Under the pieces are notes generated by a model. The model was not told the DNA's origin. It saw nothing but the letters and a program-made list of their open reading frames with translations, and made no database searches. A stretch of DNA of 64,000 nt, from NCBI RefSeq assembly GCF_024622045.1, contig NZ_JANKBP010000007.1. One strand, written 5' to 3'. Positions within the stretch are counted from its first letter, which is position 1, and every line of letters begins with the position of its first letter. The DNA is from Rodentibacter caecimuris (GTDB taxonomy: Bacteria; Pseudomonadota; Gammaproteobacteria; Enterobacterales; Pasteurellaceae). The translations under genes and the position numbers were made by a program. Below are positions 27,303-36,436 of this stretch, piece after piece.

Positions 27303-30300
27303 TCAATGTTCTTCTGCCGCCATTAATGATGTGTTTCCTCCGGCAGCCGTTGTGTTATAGCTACGAGAGAATTCATCATATAAAGGTAATAAATCTTGTG
27401 TTGTACACCAGTCGAAACATTTAAAGATCGCTTTACTGTTTTCCGCTAACCATAGGCGACGTTGTGTATCAAGTGCGGTCAAATACACGCCTTTTTGACA
27501 GTGTCCGAGTTTGGTATCGACCCGAATCCCCGCTTGGCGATTTTGGGCAAGCGGGTGGCTAGGTTCAACCAAAACAGTAAAACCTGCCGATAATAGTTTT
27601 TCTGCAGCCGACTGAGAAGCTGATAAATCGCCGTTAAGGATTGCGACTTCACAAGGTAAATAGGCAAGGCTATTATGTTCACCAGTAATACTTTCCAATA
27701 CCGGTTTAGATTGCGGGAGGCTGTTTTCATCACCAAATTGGCTGTAATAATTTGGTGTACGGGTTAAGCGTTGGAGATAAAATTCTCCGCCTGCTTTAGG
27801 CCCCGTACCGGATAAACCATGTCCTCCGAACGGTTGTACTCCCACGACCGCACCAACGATATTTCGGTTGATATAGAAATTACCGCAATTGAGGTGTTTT
27901 TCCACTAAGCTCATTTGTTTACGGATCCGACTGTGACAACCTCCGGTTAAGGCATAACCTTTTTCATTGACTTTGTCGAGTACGTTGACGAGCTCCTCCT
28001 TGCGATAGCGAATAATATGAAGAATAGGACCGAACACTTCTCTTTGTAGCTGATCGAGATTATCCAACAGATAAACGGACGGAGCGATAAAATGCCCGTC
28101 TTCCGGTACAGCTAGTTCAGTATAAGCAACCGCCACTTTACGCATATTGGCTTGATGGTTGAGCAAGTTTTGTTTTGCTTCTTCGTCAATAACCGGGCCA
28201 ATATCGGTTTCAAGTAAACACGGATCACCGAGGCTTAACTCTTTCATTGCTTCGCTAATCATTCGGTAGTATTGATCGGCGATTTCTTCTTGCAGTAATA
28301 GAATACGGAGAGCAGAGCAGCGTTGACCTGCTGAATCAAAAGCGGAGCTTAATACATCAGCAACCACTTGTTCCGGTAAGGCGGAGCTATCGACTACCAG
28401 TACGTTTTGTCCGCCTGTTTCCGCAATCAAAATAGGATCATTGTCTGCCACAGCTAAACGTTTTTCGATCAGTTTTGCTACTTCGGTTGAGCCGGTGAAT
28501 ACGACGCCGTCAAACGGTTGTTGGACAAGTGCTGCCCCGAGTTCTCCGTCCCCTAATACTAATTGTAAGGCTTCTCTTGGAATACCGGCTTGGTGAAGCA
28601 ATTTTACCGCTACATAAGCAATGAGTGAGGTTTGTTCCGCAGGTTTGGCTATCACCGCATTACCGGCAGCGAGGGACGCAGCAATTTGACCGGTAAAGAT
28701 TGCCAGTGGGAAATTCCAAGGAGAAATACAAAGTACGTTGCCACGGGCTTCACCCAGTTTATTGATAGCCGACAGACTTTCAAGTTGATTTGCATAATAG
28801 CGGAGAAAATCAACTGCCTCACGAAGTTCTGCAATAGCATTCGGTAACGTTTTGCCGGCTTCAATCATTGCTAATTTCATCAATAAACCGTGATTCTCTT
28901 CATAGTGATCAGCCGCTTTGCGTAAAATATTGGCTTTTTCGACCGCACTTTTTGCATTCCAGTTTTGGTTGGTAGCGGCTGAAAATACCGCTTGCGCTTG
29001 ATCGATTTCTAAGAAACGTATTTCACCGATAGTTTCTGTTAGTTTTGCAGGATTTTTCACATACTGTATGGATTGTTGGCTTGGAGCTGCCAGTAGGGTA
29101 AGGGATTCCGCATTTTCGATTTGAGCGTTATTCAAGGCTTGCTCAAGTTTTTCCAATACCAGCTCGTTGGTTAAATCAAAGCCGGCGGAATTAAGACGAT
29201 CGTGAAATAATTCAAGGGGGTTACGTACCAGTTTATTGGGTTTGCCATTGGATTTACTATACAGTTTCCACGGCGGAGTAACTAACTGAGAAACCGGAAT
29301 ACTCTCGTCCACTAATTGATGAACAAAGGAAGAATTTGCACCATTTTCAAGCAAACGGCGAACGAGGTAAGCAAGTAAGGTTTCATGAGTCCCTACCGGA
29401 GTATAAACACGAACTTGTTGGCTGAAGTTTTCATTACCCACGATATTGTCGTAAAGGTTTTCCCCCATACCGTACAAGCATTGAAACTCAAATTTTTTTC
29501 CTTGTCCGAGTTCATAGATAGTACACATGGTTAGAATATTGTGGGTCGCAAATTGTGGGTAGATAACATCCGGTGCTTCCAACAATTTTTTGGCGCAAGC
29601 AACATAGGCAATATCGGTATGATTTTTACGGGTGAAAAGCGGGAAATCGTCTAAACCATCGGTTTGCGCCCATTTGATTTCACTATCCCAGTAAGCACCT
29701 TTTACTAGGCGGATCATCAAATAGTGTTGTTTTTCACGGGCAAGATTAATCAAATAATCTAAAACATAAGGACAGCGTTTAGAGTAGCTTTGTACAACAA
29801 AACCAATTCCCTTGTAATCTTTGAGTTCCGGTTCATCAAGTAATTTTTCGATCAAATCAAGAGAGAGTTCGAGGCGATTGGCTTCTTCAGCATCAATATT
29901 TACACTAATGTTGTATTTTTGTGCCAGTAAGAAGAGTTGTTTTATACGAGGATAAAGCTCATTCATTGTGCGATCATATTTTGCACGATTATATTTCGGA
30001 TGAATGGCGGAAAGTTTTACAGAGATACTATTACCGTTGTAAATATTTCGATCAACGGCATTTTTACCGACTTCTTCAATGGCATGTAAATAATCATTGA
30101 AGTAACTATCCGCATCGCTCGCAGTCATTGCGGCTTCACCCAACATATCGAATGAGAAAGTAAATCCTTTTTTGTAGCGGGGTTGAGTGTGTTTTAGCGC
30201 TTCATGTATATTTACGCCTGCGACAAATTGCTTCCCTATAATCTGCATGGATTTCACCATGACCTGACGCATGACAGGCGCGGCGAAACGGGAAAAGATA

Positions 30301-30755
30301 TTTTTTAAATTATCGGTGACTTGAGTCTCTGTGAGATTTTCACTGATTTTTCTACCGAACATCAAACCATAACTGGCGGCATTAATGAAAAAAGATTTTG
30401 AGTTGCCCAGATGGGATTGCCAATTGCCGTCTTGCAATTTTTCGTAGATGAGATCATCACGGGTTTTGTCATCGGGAATACGCAATAAGGCTTCCGCCAA
30501 ACACATCAATGCCACACCTTCTTCAGAACTTAAAGAAAACTCTTCCATTAAGGCATCTGCGCCATACTGTTTCTGTTTAATGTGGCGTAGTTTATTGATG
30601 AGTTTGGTTGCATGATCTGTAATACGTTTTTCTTGTTCTTCGGTAAAATCAAGCGTTGCCATTAGTTGATCTACTGCTATTTTTTCATCAAGACGATAGT
30701 TTTCAGTAATGCTTCGGCGTTTGGGAGAATAAGTTTTAGAAAGTGAAATAGACAT
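27303..30755 (-). CDS. putA: Bifunctional proline dehydrogenase / P5C dehydrogenase without DNA-binding domain
   Basis: A 1150-residue PutA. A FAD proline dehydrogenase barrel covers about residues 90-500 (SVKLSAIHPKYNRAKYD; LMIRLVKGAYWDSEIKW; YTPVGTHETLLAYLVRRLLE). An aldehyde dehydrogenase domain follows, about 590-1040 (SPWNFPLAIFTGQIAASLAA; VFTGSTEVAKLI; IAETGGQN; catalytic Cys in SAGQRCSALR near residue 811). E. coli PutA is about 1320 residues and starts with a ribbon-helix-helix repressor domain that is absent here, so this protein should not repress its own operon. The product pathway is proline to glutamate. Confidence 0.94.
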   Translation of the reverse strand: MSISLSKTYSPKRRSITENYRLDEKIAVDQLMATLDFTEEQEKRITDHATKLINKLRHIKQKQYGADALMEEFSLSSEEGVALMCLAEALLRIPDDKTRDDLIYEKLQDGNWQSHLGNSKSFFINAASYGLMFGRKISENLTETQVTDNLKNIFSRFAAPVMRQVMVKSMQIIGKQFVAGVNIHEALKHTQPRYKKGFTFSFDMLGEAAMTASDADSYFNDYLHAIEEVGKNAVDRNIYNGNSISVKLSAIHPKYNRAKYDRTMNELYPRIKQLFLLAQKYNISVNIDAEEANRLELSLDLIEKLLDEPELKDYKGIGFVVQSYSKRCPYVLDYLINLAREKQHYLMIRLVKGAYWDSEIKWAQTDGLDDFPLFTRKNHTDIAYVACAKKLLEAPDVIYPQFATHNILTMCTIYELGQGKKFEFQCLYGMGENLYDNIVGNENFSQQVRVYTPVGTHETLLAYLVRRLLENGANSSFVHQLVDESIPVSQLVTPPWKLYSKSNGKPNKLVRNPLELFHDRLNSAGFDLTNELVLEKLEQALNNAQIENAESLTLLAAPSQQSIQYVKNPAKLTETIGEIRFLEIDQAQAVFSAATNQNWNAKSAVEKANILRKAADHYEENHGLLMKLAMIEAGKTLPNAIAELREAVDFLRYYANQLESLSAINKLGEARGNVLCISPWNFPLAIFTGQIAASLAAGNAVIAKPAEQTSLIAYVAVKLLHQAGIPREALQLVLGDGELGAALVQQPFDGVVFTGSTEVAKLIEKRLAVADNDPILIAETGGQNVLVVDSSALPEQVVADVLSSAFDSAGQRCSALRILLLQEEIADQYYRMISEAMKELSLGDPCLLETDIGPVIDEEAKQNLLNHQANMRKVAVAYTELAVPEDGHFIAPSVYLLDNLDQLQREVFGPILHIIRYRKEELVNVLDKVNEKGYALTGGCHSRIRKQMSLVEKHLNCGNFYINRNIVGAVVGVQPFGGHGLSGTGPKAGGEFYLQRLTRTPNYYSQFGDENSLPQSKPVLESITGEHNSLAYLPCEVAILNGDLSASQSAAEKLLSAGFTVLVEPSHPLAQNRQAGIRVDTKLGHCQKGVYLTALDTQRRLWLAENSKAIFKCFDWCTTQDLLPLYDEFSRSYNTTAAGGNTSLMAAEEH

Positions 30756-30841
30756 TTGATAACCCTTTGTTTCTATTGTGTTACAAGATTATTTTTTGAA
30801 AGTAAATCCATTTAAACAAAATGTAAACAAAAGCTTTTGAT

Positions 30842-30863
30842 ATTTGTGAGTAATATCACAGAA
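30842..30863. promoter_or_regulatory. CRP site upstream of putA
   Basis: Perfect TGTGA-N6-TCACA (30845-30860) about 95 bp before the putA start, suggesting catabolite control in place of PutA autoregulation. Confidence 0.7.
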
Positions 30864-30891
30864 AAAATGTGTAATGAGAGAGGAATATAAA

Positions 30892-30923
30892 AAATCCTCT
30901 TATTTAAGTTTAATAAGAGGATT
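30892..30923 (-). terminator. trxA terminator
   Basis: AAATCCTCTTATT (30892-30904) pairs with AATAAGAGGATTT (30911-30923). On the minus strand it is followed by a T-run, ending trxA transcription before putA. Confidence 0.85.
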
Positions 30924-30932
30924 TAGAGATGA

Positions 30933-31256
30933 TTAAATATGTTGATTGATAAAGTTAGCTAACTGACCTTTTGGTAGTGCGCCTACTTGTGTTGCAACGA
31001 CCTCACCGTTTTTCATTAAAAGTAAAGTCGGGATACTGCGTACACCGAATTGACCGGCAACCAGTTGGTTTTCATCAACATTGATTTTTACGATTTTTAC
31101 TTTGCCTGCAAATTCCGGTGCAAGTTCGTCTAATACCGGTGCGATCATTTTGCAAGGGCCACACCATGGCGCCCAAAAGTCAACTAATACCGGAACATCA
31201 GAACGTAATACATCCGCTTCAAATGTTGCATCTGTTGTGTGTAGTACTTGGCTCAT
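30933..31256 (-). CDS. trxA: Thioredoxin 1
   Basis: A 107-residue classical thioredoxin: active site DFWAPWCGPCKMIAP (Cys about 32 and 35) and cis-proline segment SIPTLLLMKNG. It is reduced by TrxB (4604-5557). It is a single-gene unit with its own downstream hairpin. Confidence 0.97.
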   Translation of the reverse strand: MSQVLHTTDATFEADVLRSDVPVLVDFWAPWCGPCKMIAPVLDELAPEFAGKVKIVKINVDENQLVAGQFGVRSIPTLLLMKNGEVVATQVGALPKGQLANFINQHI

Positions 31257-31374
31257 TTTTATTTCCTTTGTCTGTGAATAATGCCCTTATGTAAGGGCAT
31301 TTTGTGAAATTACAAGTGCGGTCAGAATAGCACGAGTTGTTTAAAAATACACTTATTAATTTAATTACTAAAAG

Positions 31375-32370
31375 CTAAGAGGGGTAAACCAAGTTTTTAC
31401 AAGGTTTGCCTGATTTTAGTTTATATACATTGTCCAGTGTGACGTCCGCAATACTGGTTAATGCTTCTTCCGTTAGGAAAGCTTGATGACCAGTAAGGAG
31501 TACATTATGGCAAGAAGAAAGGCGTCGGAAGACATCATCTTGAATGACTTCATTAGATTTATCCTCAAAAAATAGATCGCGTTCATTTTCATATACATCC
31601 ATTCCTAATGCTCCAATTTTGCATTGCTTTAGCGCATCAATTGCAGCCAATGTATCAATGAGGGTGCCACGGCTTGTATTTATGATCATGACCCCATCCT
31701 TCATCTTTGCAAAAGCGTCACGATTGAGTAAATGGTAATTTTCCGGCGTCGCGGGGCAGTGTAGCGTGATGACGTGAGATTTTTCATAAAGCTCGTCAAG
31801 TTCGACATATTTTGCACCGAGTTCCTCAGCTACGGGGTTTTTAAAAGGATCATAAGCCAGAATATGCATACCAAAACCTTTTAAGATTCGCATAACGGCA
31901 ATCCCGATTTTACCCGTACCGATGATTCCCACTGTTCGTCCGTGCATATTAAATCCGATAAGCCCTTCTAAAGAAAAATTGGCTTCACGGGTACGTTGAT
32001 AAGCACGATGAATCCGGCGATTAAGTGTCATCATGAGGCCGACGGTATGTTCAGCCACGGCTTCGGGAGAATAAGCCGGCACACGAACCACTTGAAGGCC
32101 AAGATCCTGTGCCGCTTTTAAATCCACATTATTGAAACCGGCACAACGCAGCGCAATGACTTTTACGCCAAGTGCGGTTAATTTTTCCAGTACTTTTCGA
32201 CTTCCGTCATCATTGACAAAAATACAAACTACTTCGCAATGTTCCGCTAGACGGGCTGTGTTTTCATTTAACATGAAGTCGAAAAATTCAAGATTAAAAC
32301 CATATTTTGCATTAATTAATTCAAAGTATTTACGGTCATAATTCTTTGTACTGTAAACGGCGATTTTCAT
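31375..32370 (-). CDS. ldhA: Fermentative D-lactate dehydrogenase
   Basis: A 331-residue D-2-hydroxyacid dehydrogenase. It starts MKIAVYSTKNYDRKYFE as in LdhA. It has the NAD motif GIIGTGKIG (about residues 146-154), the catalytic Arg in INTSRGTLID and a C-terminal His in LLTGHQAFLTEEAL. It reduces pyruvate to D-lactate with NADH. It lies 14 bp downstream of metB in the same direction, so cotranscription is possible although the functions are unrelated. Confidence 0.93.
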   Translation of the reverse strand: MKIAVYSTKNYDRKYFELINAKYGFNLEFFDFMLNENTARLAEHCEVVCIFVNDDGSRKVLEKLTALGVKVIALRCAGFNNVDLKAAQDLGLQVVRVPAYSPEAVAEHTVGLMMTLNRRIHRAYQRTREANFSLEGLIGFNMHGRTVGIIGTGKIGIAVMRILKGFGMHILAYDPFKNPVAEELGAKYVELDELYEKSHVITLHCPATPENYHLLNRDAFAKMKDGVMIINTSRGTLIDTLAAIDALKQCKIGALGMDVYENERDLFFEDKSNEVIQDDVFRRLSSCHNVLLTGHQAFLTEEALTSIADVTLDNVYKLKSGKPCKNLVYPS

Positions 32371-32384
32371 CTTGCCTCCAAGGA

Positions 32385-33497
32385 TTATTTCAACTGAGAA
32401 AAGGCCTGAAGTAAATCTGCTTTGATATCTTCTACATTTTCAATACCTACTGAAAAACGCAATAAAGTATTGGTGATACCGCGAGCGATACGTTCTGTTT
32501 CCGGAATATCCATGTGGGTTTGGGTTGCCGGATAAGTAATAAAACTTTCCGTTCCGCCAAGACTTTCCGCAAAAGTGATAAGCTTGATAGATTTTAAGAA
32601 CGTGTTGATCCAGTTTTCATTTTTCAAACGAAAAGAAAGCATTCCCCCTTTGTTCGGATAAAGAACCGATTCAATCTGCGGTTGGGATTTTAAAAATTCA
32701 GCGATCGCCTGAGCATTTTCTTGATGGCGTTTCATGCGTAGAGAGAGGGTTTTCATTCCACGAATTGTTAACCACGAATCAAAAGGCGAAAGTACTGCAC
32801 CGGCGCCATTTTGAATGTAAGCGATACGCTCACAAAGCTCTTGACCTTTCGCCACGATTAAACCGACAAGGACATCATTATGACCTGCAATGTACTTCGT
32901 ACCGCTATGAATAACAATATCCGCCCCTAAATCTAATGGGCGGGAAAGCACGGGAGTTAAGAACGTATTATCGACGATTAACATTAATTGATGTTTTTTA
33001 GCAAGTTTTGCGATTTCCGCTACATCGCATTCTTCCATTAATGGGTTAGACGGTGTCTCAATAAAAATTGCTTTGGTATTGGGCGTAATGGCGGCTTCAA
33101 TATCTGCAGCAGAGGCGGTATTAACGTAAACCGGTTTGACACTATTATTCTTTTTGTAAGCAAAATCTAAAAGGCGATAAGTTCCGCCATAGACATCACT
33201 GGAAACAATCCACTCGTCCGGTGCAGTAAAAAGAGTCATTAATACTTGGATTGCCGCCATACCGGATGAAAATGCAAAGCCCCGCTCTCCGTTTTCTAAT
33301 TGAGCGATAGTCTCTTCTAATACGGTACGAGTCGGGTTTTTTGTCCGTGTATAATCAAACCCGGTGCTTTCACCAATGCCATGGTGTCCGTATGCAGTAG
33401 AAAGGAAAATTGGGGTAGAAACCGCACCGGTACGTTCGTCGCTACGATTGCCGGCTTGGGCGAGTAGGGTATCAATTGTGTATTGTTGTGTTGTCAT
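32385..33497 (-). CDS. metB: Cystathionine gamma-synthase
   Basis: A 370-residue PLP enzyme of the Cys/Met metabolism family. PLP lysine is in DIVIHSGTKYIAGHND, with the family segment FAFSSGMAAIQVLM near residue 75. It makes cystathionine from O-acyl-homoserine and cysteine. MetC encoded at 60176 carries out the next step. The MetB assignment rather than another family member rests on the N-terminal TIDTLLAQAGN and overall resemblance. Confidence 0.85.
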   Translation of the reverse strand: MTTQQYTIDTLLAQAGNRSDERTGAVSTPIFLSTAYGHHGIGESTGFDYTRTKNPTRTVLEETIAQLENGERGFAFSSGMAAIQVLMTLFTAPDEWIVSSDVYGGTYRLLDFAYKKNNSVKPVYVNTASAADIEAAITPNTKAIFIETPSNPLMEECDVAEIAKLAKKHQLMLIVDNTFLTPVLSRPLDLGADIVIHSGTKYIAGHNDVLVGLIVAKGQELCERIAYIQNGAGAVLSPFDSWLTIRGMKTLSLRMKRHQENAQAIAEFLKSQPQIESVLYPNKGGMLSFRLKNENWINTFLKSIKLITFAESLGGTESFITYPATQTHMDIPETERIARGITNTLLRFSVGIENVEDIKADLLQAFSQLK

Positions 33498-33696
33498 AAT
33501 ATCCTCGAAAATAATTTAAAAAAGCGACCGCACTTTTTATTAAAAAAGAACGAAAACATTTTGGCATAAAGCCCTAAGTGATACAAAGGAGAAATTGAGG
33601 GATTGCAATAAATTTCATTTTTTCATCATTTGTTGTTAATAATTTAAACGATATGCAGTTTTTTTAGACGGTTAAGATTTTTTTTAAGATCTGTGA

Positions 33697-33724
33697 TTGA
33701 CAGCGTTTAAAATTTCCGTAAAAT
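33697..33724 (+). promoter_or_regulatory. Strong promoter for the tRNA cluster
   Basis: TTGACA (33697-33702) and TAAAAT (33719-33724) are 16 bp apart and followed by a GC-rich discriminator GCGCACC, as in stringently controlled stable-RNA promoters. Confidence 0.8.
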
Positions 33725-33744
33725 GCGCACCACTAACAGCGAAT

Positions 33745-33820
<76 letters not shown>

Positions 33821-33826
33821 ATTACT

Positions 33827-33900
33827 GGCGTGTTAGCAAAGCGGTTATGCACTGGATTGCAAATCCATGTAGCTCGGTTCGACTCCGGGACACGCCTCCA
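33827..33900 (+). tRNA. tRNA-Cys (GCA)
   Basis: 74-nt cloverleaf with acceptor GGCGTGT/ACACGCC, anticodon loop ATTGCAA, T-arm GGTTCGACTCC and encoded CCA. It starts 6 bp after tRNA-Gly. Confidence 0.97.
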
Positions 33901-33921
33901 TAATACGCTGTAAGTTAGTTT

Positions 33922-34008
33922 GCCCGAGTGGTGGAATCGGTAGACACAAGGGATTTAAAATCCCTCGCCTTTCGAGGCGTGCCAGTTCAAGTCTGGCTTC
34001 GGGCACCA
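33922..34008 (+). tRNA. tRNA-Leu (TAA)
   Basis: 87-nt class II tRNA with long variable arm. Acceptor GCCCGAG/TTCGGGC, anticodon loop TTTAAAA, T-arm AGTTCAAGTCT, encoded CCA. Confidence 0.96.
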
Positions 34009-34057
34009 TTTAATAAAACCTTAGTTTTATTAAAAACTCCTTTAAAATCCTACTCTT

Positions 34058-34133
34058 GGGTCGTTAGCTCAGTCGGTAGAGCAGCGGACTTTTAATCCGT
34101 TGGTCGAAGGTTCGAATCCTTCACGACCCACCA
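34058..34133 (+). tRNA. tRNA-Lys (TTT)
   Basis: 76-nt cloverleaf with acceptor GGGTCGT/ACGACCC, anticodon loop CTTTTAA, T-arm GGTTCGAATCC, encoded CCA. It is the last tRNA before the accessory CDI region. Confidence 0.97.
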
Positions 34134-34251
34134 AGTCTTTATTTACAAGTTCAATTCAATAATAAAACCCTATATTTTCTGTTGTGGATTTAGCTATATG
34201 CTAAAGCTAAAAGTATGAATAGGTCAGTATTGCTGTGCTTTACACTTATCA

Positions 34252-34378
34252 TTAACAGTTCCTTATGAAAGAATTACCTTTAGGACATAGCATTAAAGCA
34301 GGCTCTAGTTTACGTAATACTTTAGCCTGTTCCAAAGGGATTCCTTTTTCCTGCCTCTAATTCATCACGATCTTTGCG
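34252..34378 (-). pseudogene. Possible remnant of an XRE/HipB-like regulator
   Basis: On the minus strand, two short frames read RKDRDELEAGKRNPFGTG and, after a shift, EQAKVLRKLEPALMLCPKGN, ending in a stop at 34252. The E-x-GKRNP followed by a K-VLR-LE helix resembles the end of an XRE helix-turn-helix antitoxin. It is short, frameshifted and lacks an N-terminus. The rest of the 513-bp gap 34134-34646 is AT-rich with no other gene seen and presumably holds the promoter of the transporter gene. Confidence 0.25.
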
Positions 34379-34646
34379 TTAATTTTGTGAGCTAAAAATT
34401 ACTCATATCCCCTCTCTTTGAATATCATATTTTTCCCCAGTGATGTAATAAAGGTAGCTTTTCCCAAGAGAAAGGTCTTATCTGAAAAAGTCAAAAGGCT
34501 TAAATATTTTTTATACAGTACATCAAAAGAAGCTAAGGGAAATGAAAATATTACTATACGAGTTTAATTTGCTTTGTATAAATATTAACAAAGATTATAG
34601 TATGTTTTATAATCAAACGCATAAATTCAATCACTTAGTTTAAAGT

Positions 34647-36401
34647 ATGAAAACAGTATTTAATAAACTCTATACCGTTACATTATTTTCGATCGTACCA
34701 CTATTTGCTTTTGCTAATAAACCGGAAAATTTCTCCCGTTTAAACCAAATGGATGCACTTCAGCAGCAACGTCAACAACAAAATCAGCAAGCACAAGAGA
34801 AAATCTTGCAATCTCAGGCTGATGTTCGTTTAGAGACGACAAATTACAAAGGATTGACCTTATCTGATAAAGAAACGCCTTGTTACCTGATTCATCATAT
34901 CACGTTGGTTGATTATTCAGCTAAACACTCCTCTTCTGAAAGCCAATTCCAATGGGCACTAAATCAAGCTTACAACGATTTAAAACTTACCCTCCCGCAT
35001 TGTTTTGGCGGAGAGGGAATAGGTATTTTGATGAAACAAATTCAAAATCGAATTATTGAAAAAGGATACGTTACCACACGTGTTGTAACGCAAGAGCAAG
35101 ATCTGAACAGTGGTTCTTTAGTGTTAACGATTATTCCCGGTAAAGTAGGGAATACCATCGTTGAGGACAGTGGCAATGTTCCACGTTTTAGCCGTTTACA
35201 TGCTTTAACAGGATTCACCTTTTCAAAAGGTGATCTTTTGAGTGTAAGAGATATGGAACAGTCGCTTGAAAATCTTAAACGGGTGCCAACAGTAGAAGCG
35301 AACATTGAGTTATTACCAAGTAAGAGCGATATCGGTGTGAGTGACATTAAAATTAGTTATCAACAAGCCTTGCCTTTCCGAGTGAATTTAAGCTTGGATG
35401 ATTCTGGTTCGAAATCAACGGGGCAATATCAAGCAAGTGGAACATTATCTCTTGATAATATGTTTTCTGCTAATGACCTTTTTTATACTTCTTTTACACA
35501 TAGTTTAAAGACTCACAATGATGAAAAAGGTAACCGTGCCAGTAAAAATTTAACCTTTTATTATTCTATCCCTTTCGGTTATTGGACATTATCGGCATCA
35601 CAAACCTATAACCGTTATCGTCAAGAAGTTTTTGGTGCTTTCGATAATAACTATCTCTATTCGGGAAAAAGCAATACCACAAAGGCGACGCTATCTTATT
35701 TAGTTTATCGAGATAGTAAACGTAAAACATCCGCTTTTGGTAGTTTTTGGTCTCGTCAGTCCAGTAACTATGTGGATGGTTCGGAGATTCAGGTACAAAA
35801 ACGTCGTATGGCGGGCTGGGAGGCCGGACTTTCTCATAAAGAATATATGGGTGATGCTGTTCTTGAATTATCCGCTAGCTATAAACGGGGAACTGGTGCA
35901 AGAGGGGCATTATCAGCGCCGGAAGAACTTTGGGGAGAAGGAACTTCTCGCCCGGAAATTATTTTTGCCTCCATTAATTTTACTCAACCGTTTATGTTGG
36001 GTAAACAATCCTGGCAATATCAAACCGCTTGGAGTGCACAATGGAATAAAACCCCTTTAATTGCCCAAGATCGTTTTAGTATTGGCGGGCGTTATACTGT
36101 CAGAGGTTTTGATGGTGAACTTACGCTTGCCGGTGAACGAGGTTGGTTATGGCGTAATGAATTTGCTTGGAATGTGAATGGTAAAGGGCAACAACTTTAT
36201 TTTGCTTTTGACGGAGGACGAGTTATGGGATGGTCAACCCAATCTCAATTAGGTCATCATCTTATTGGCAGTGCGATTGGGCTGAAAGGGGGATGGCGAG
36301 GTTTTTATTATGATGTTTTTGTCGGAAAACCAATAAGTAAGCCAACCGGTTTTAAAACATCAAATACCGTAGCCGGTTTTAATGTGGGTTATAGCTTCTA
36401 A
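34647..36401 (+). CDS. cdiB: Two-partner secretion outer-membrane transporter (CdiB/FhaC family)
   Basis: A 584-residue TpsB protein. Signal peptide ends ...PLFAFA; a Gln-rich N-terminal plug helix follows (residues about 35-55). Two POTRA domains cover about 75-230 (GYVTTRVVTQEQDLNSG; LVLTIIPGKVG), then a 16-strand barrel. The conserved loop-6 motif appears in GGRYTVRGFDGE near residue 480. It exports the adjacent CdiA-like protein across the outer membrane. It lies 35 bp upstream of cdiA. It could equally be called FhaC-like; CdiB is chosen because the partner has a VENN boundary and toxin end. Confidence 0.9.
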   Translation: MKTVFNKLYTVTLFSIVPLFAFANKPENFSRLNQMDALQQQRQQQNQQAQEKILQSQADVRLETTNYKGLTLSDKETPCYLIHHITLVDYSAKHSSSESQFQWALNQAYNDLKLTLPHCFGGEGIGILMKQIQNRIIEKGYVTTRVVTQEQDLNSGSLVLTIIPGKVGNTIVEDSGNVPRFSRLHALTGFTFSKGDLLSVRDMEQSLENLKRVPTVEANIELLPSKSDIGVSDIKISYQQALPFRVNLSLDDSGSKSTGQYQASGTLSLDNMFSANDLFYTSFTHSLKTHNDEKGNRASKNLTFYYSIPFGYWTLSASQTYNRYRQEVFGAFDNNYLYSGKSNTTKATLSYLVYRDSKRKTSAFGSFWSRQSSNYVDGSEIQVQKRRMAGWEAGLSHKEYMGDAVLELSASYKRGTGARGALSAPEELWGEGTSRPEIIFASINFTQPFMLGKQSWQYQTAWSAQWNKTPLIAQDRFSIGGRYTVRGFDGELTLAGERGWLWRNEFAWNVNGKGQQLYFAFDGGRVMGWSTQSQLGHHLIGSAIGLKGGWRGFYYDVFVGKPISKPTGFKTSNTVAGFNVGYSF

Positions 36402-36436
36402 TTAAACGTATTATTAAAAATTAAAGGATAGTTAAA

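Noticed and set aside
34265..34360. 31-codon plus-strand frame MKELPLGHSIKAG... after the tRNA cluster
   Set aside because: No ribosome site and no recognisable family; the opposite strand offers a somewhat better (still weak) explanation as an XRE remnant.
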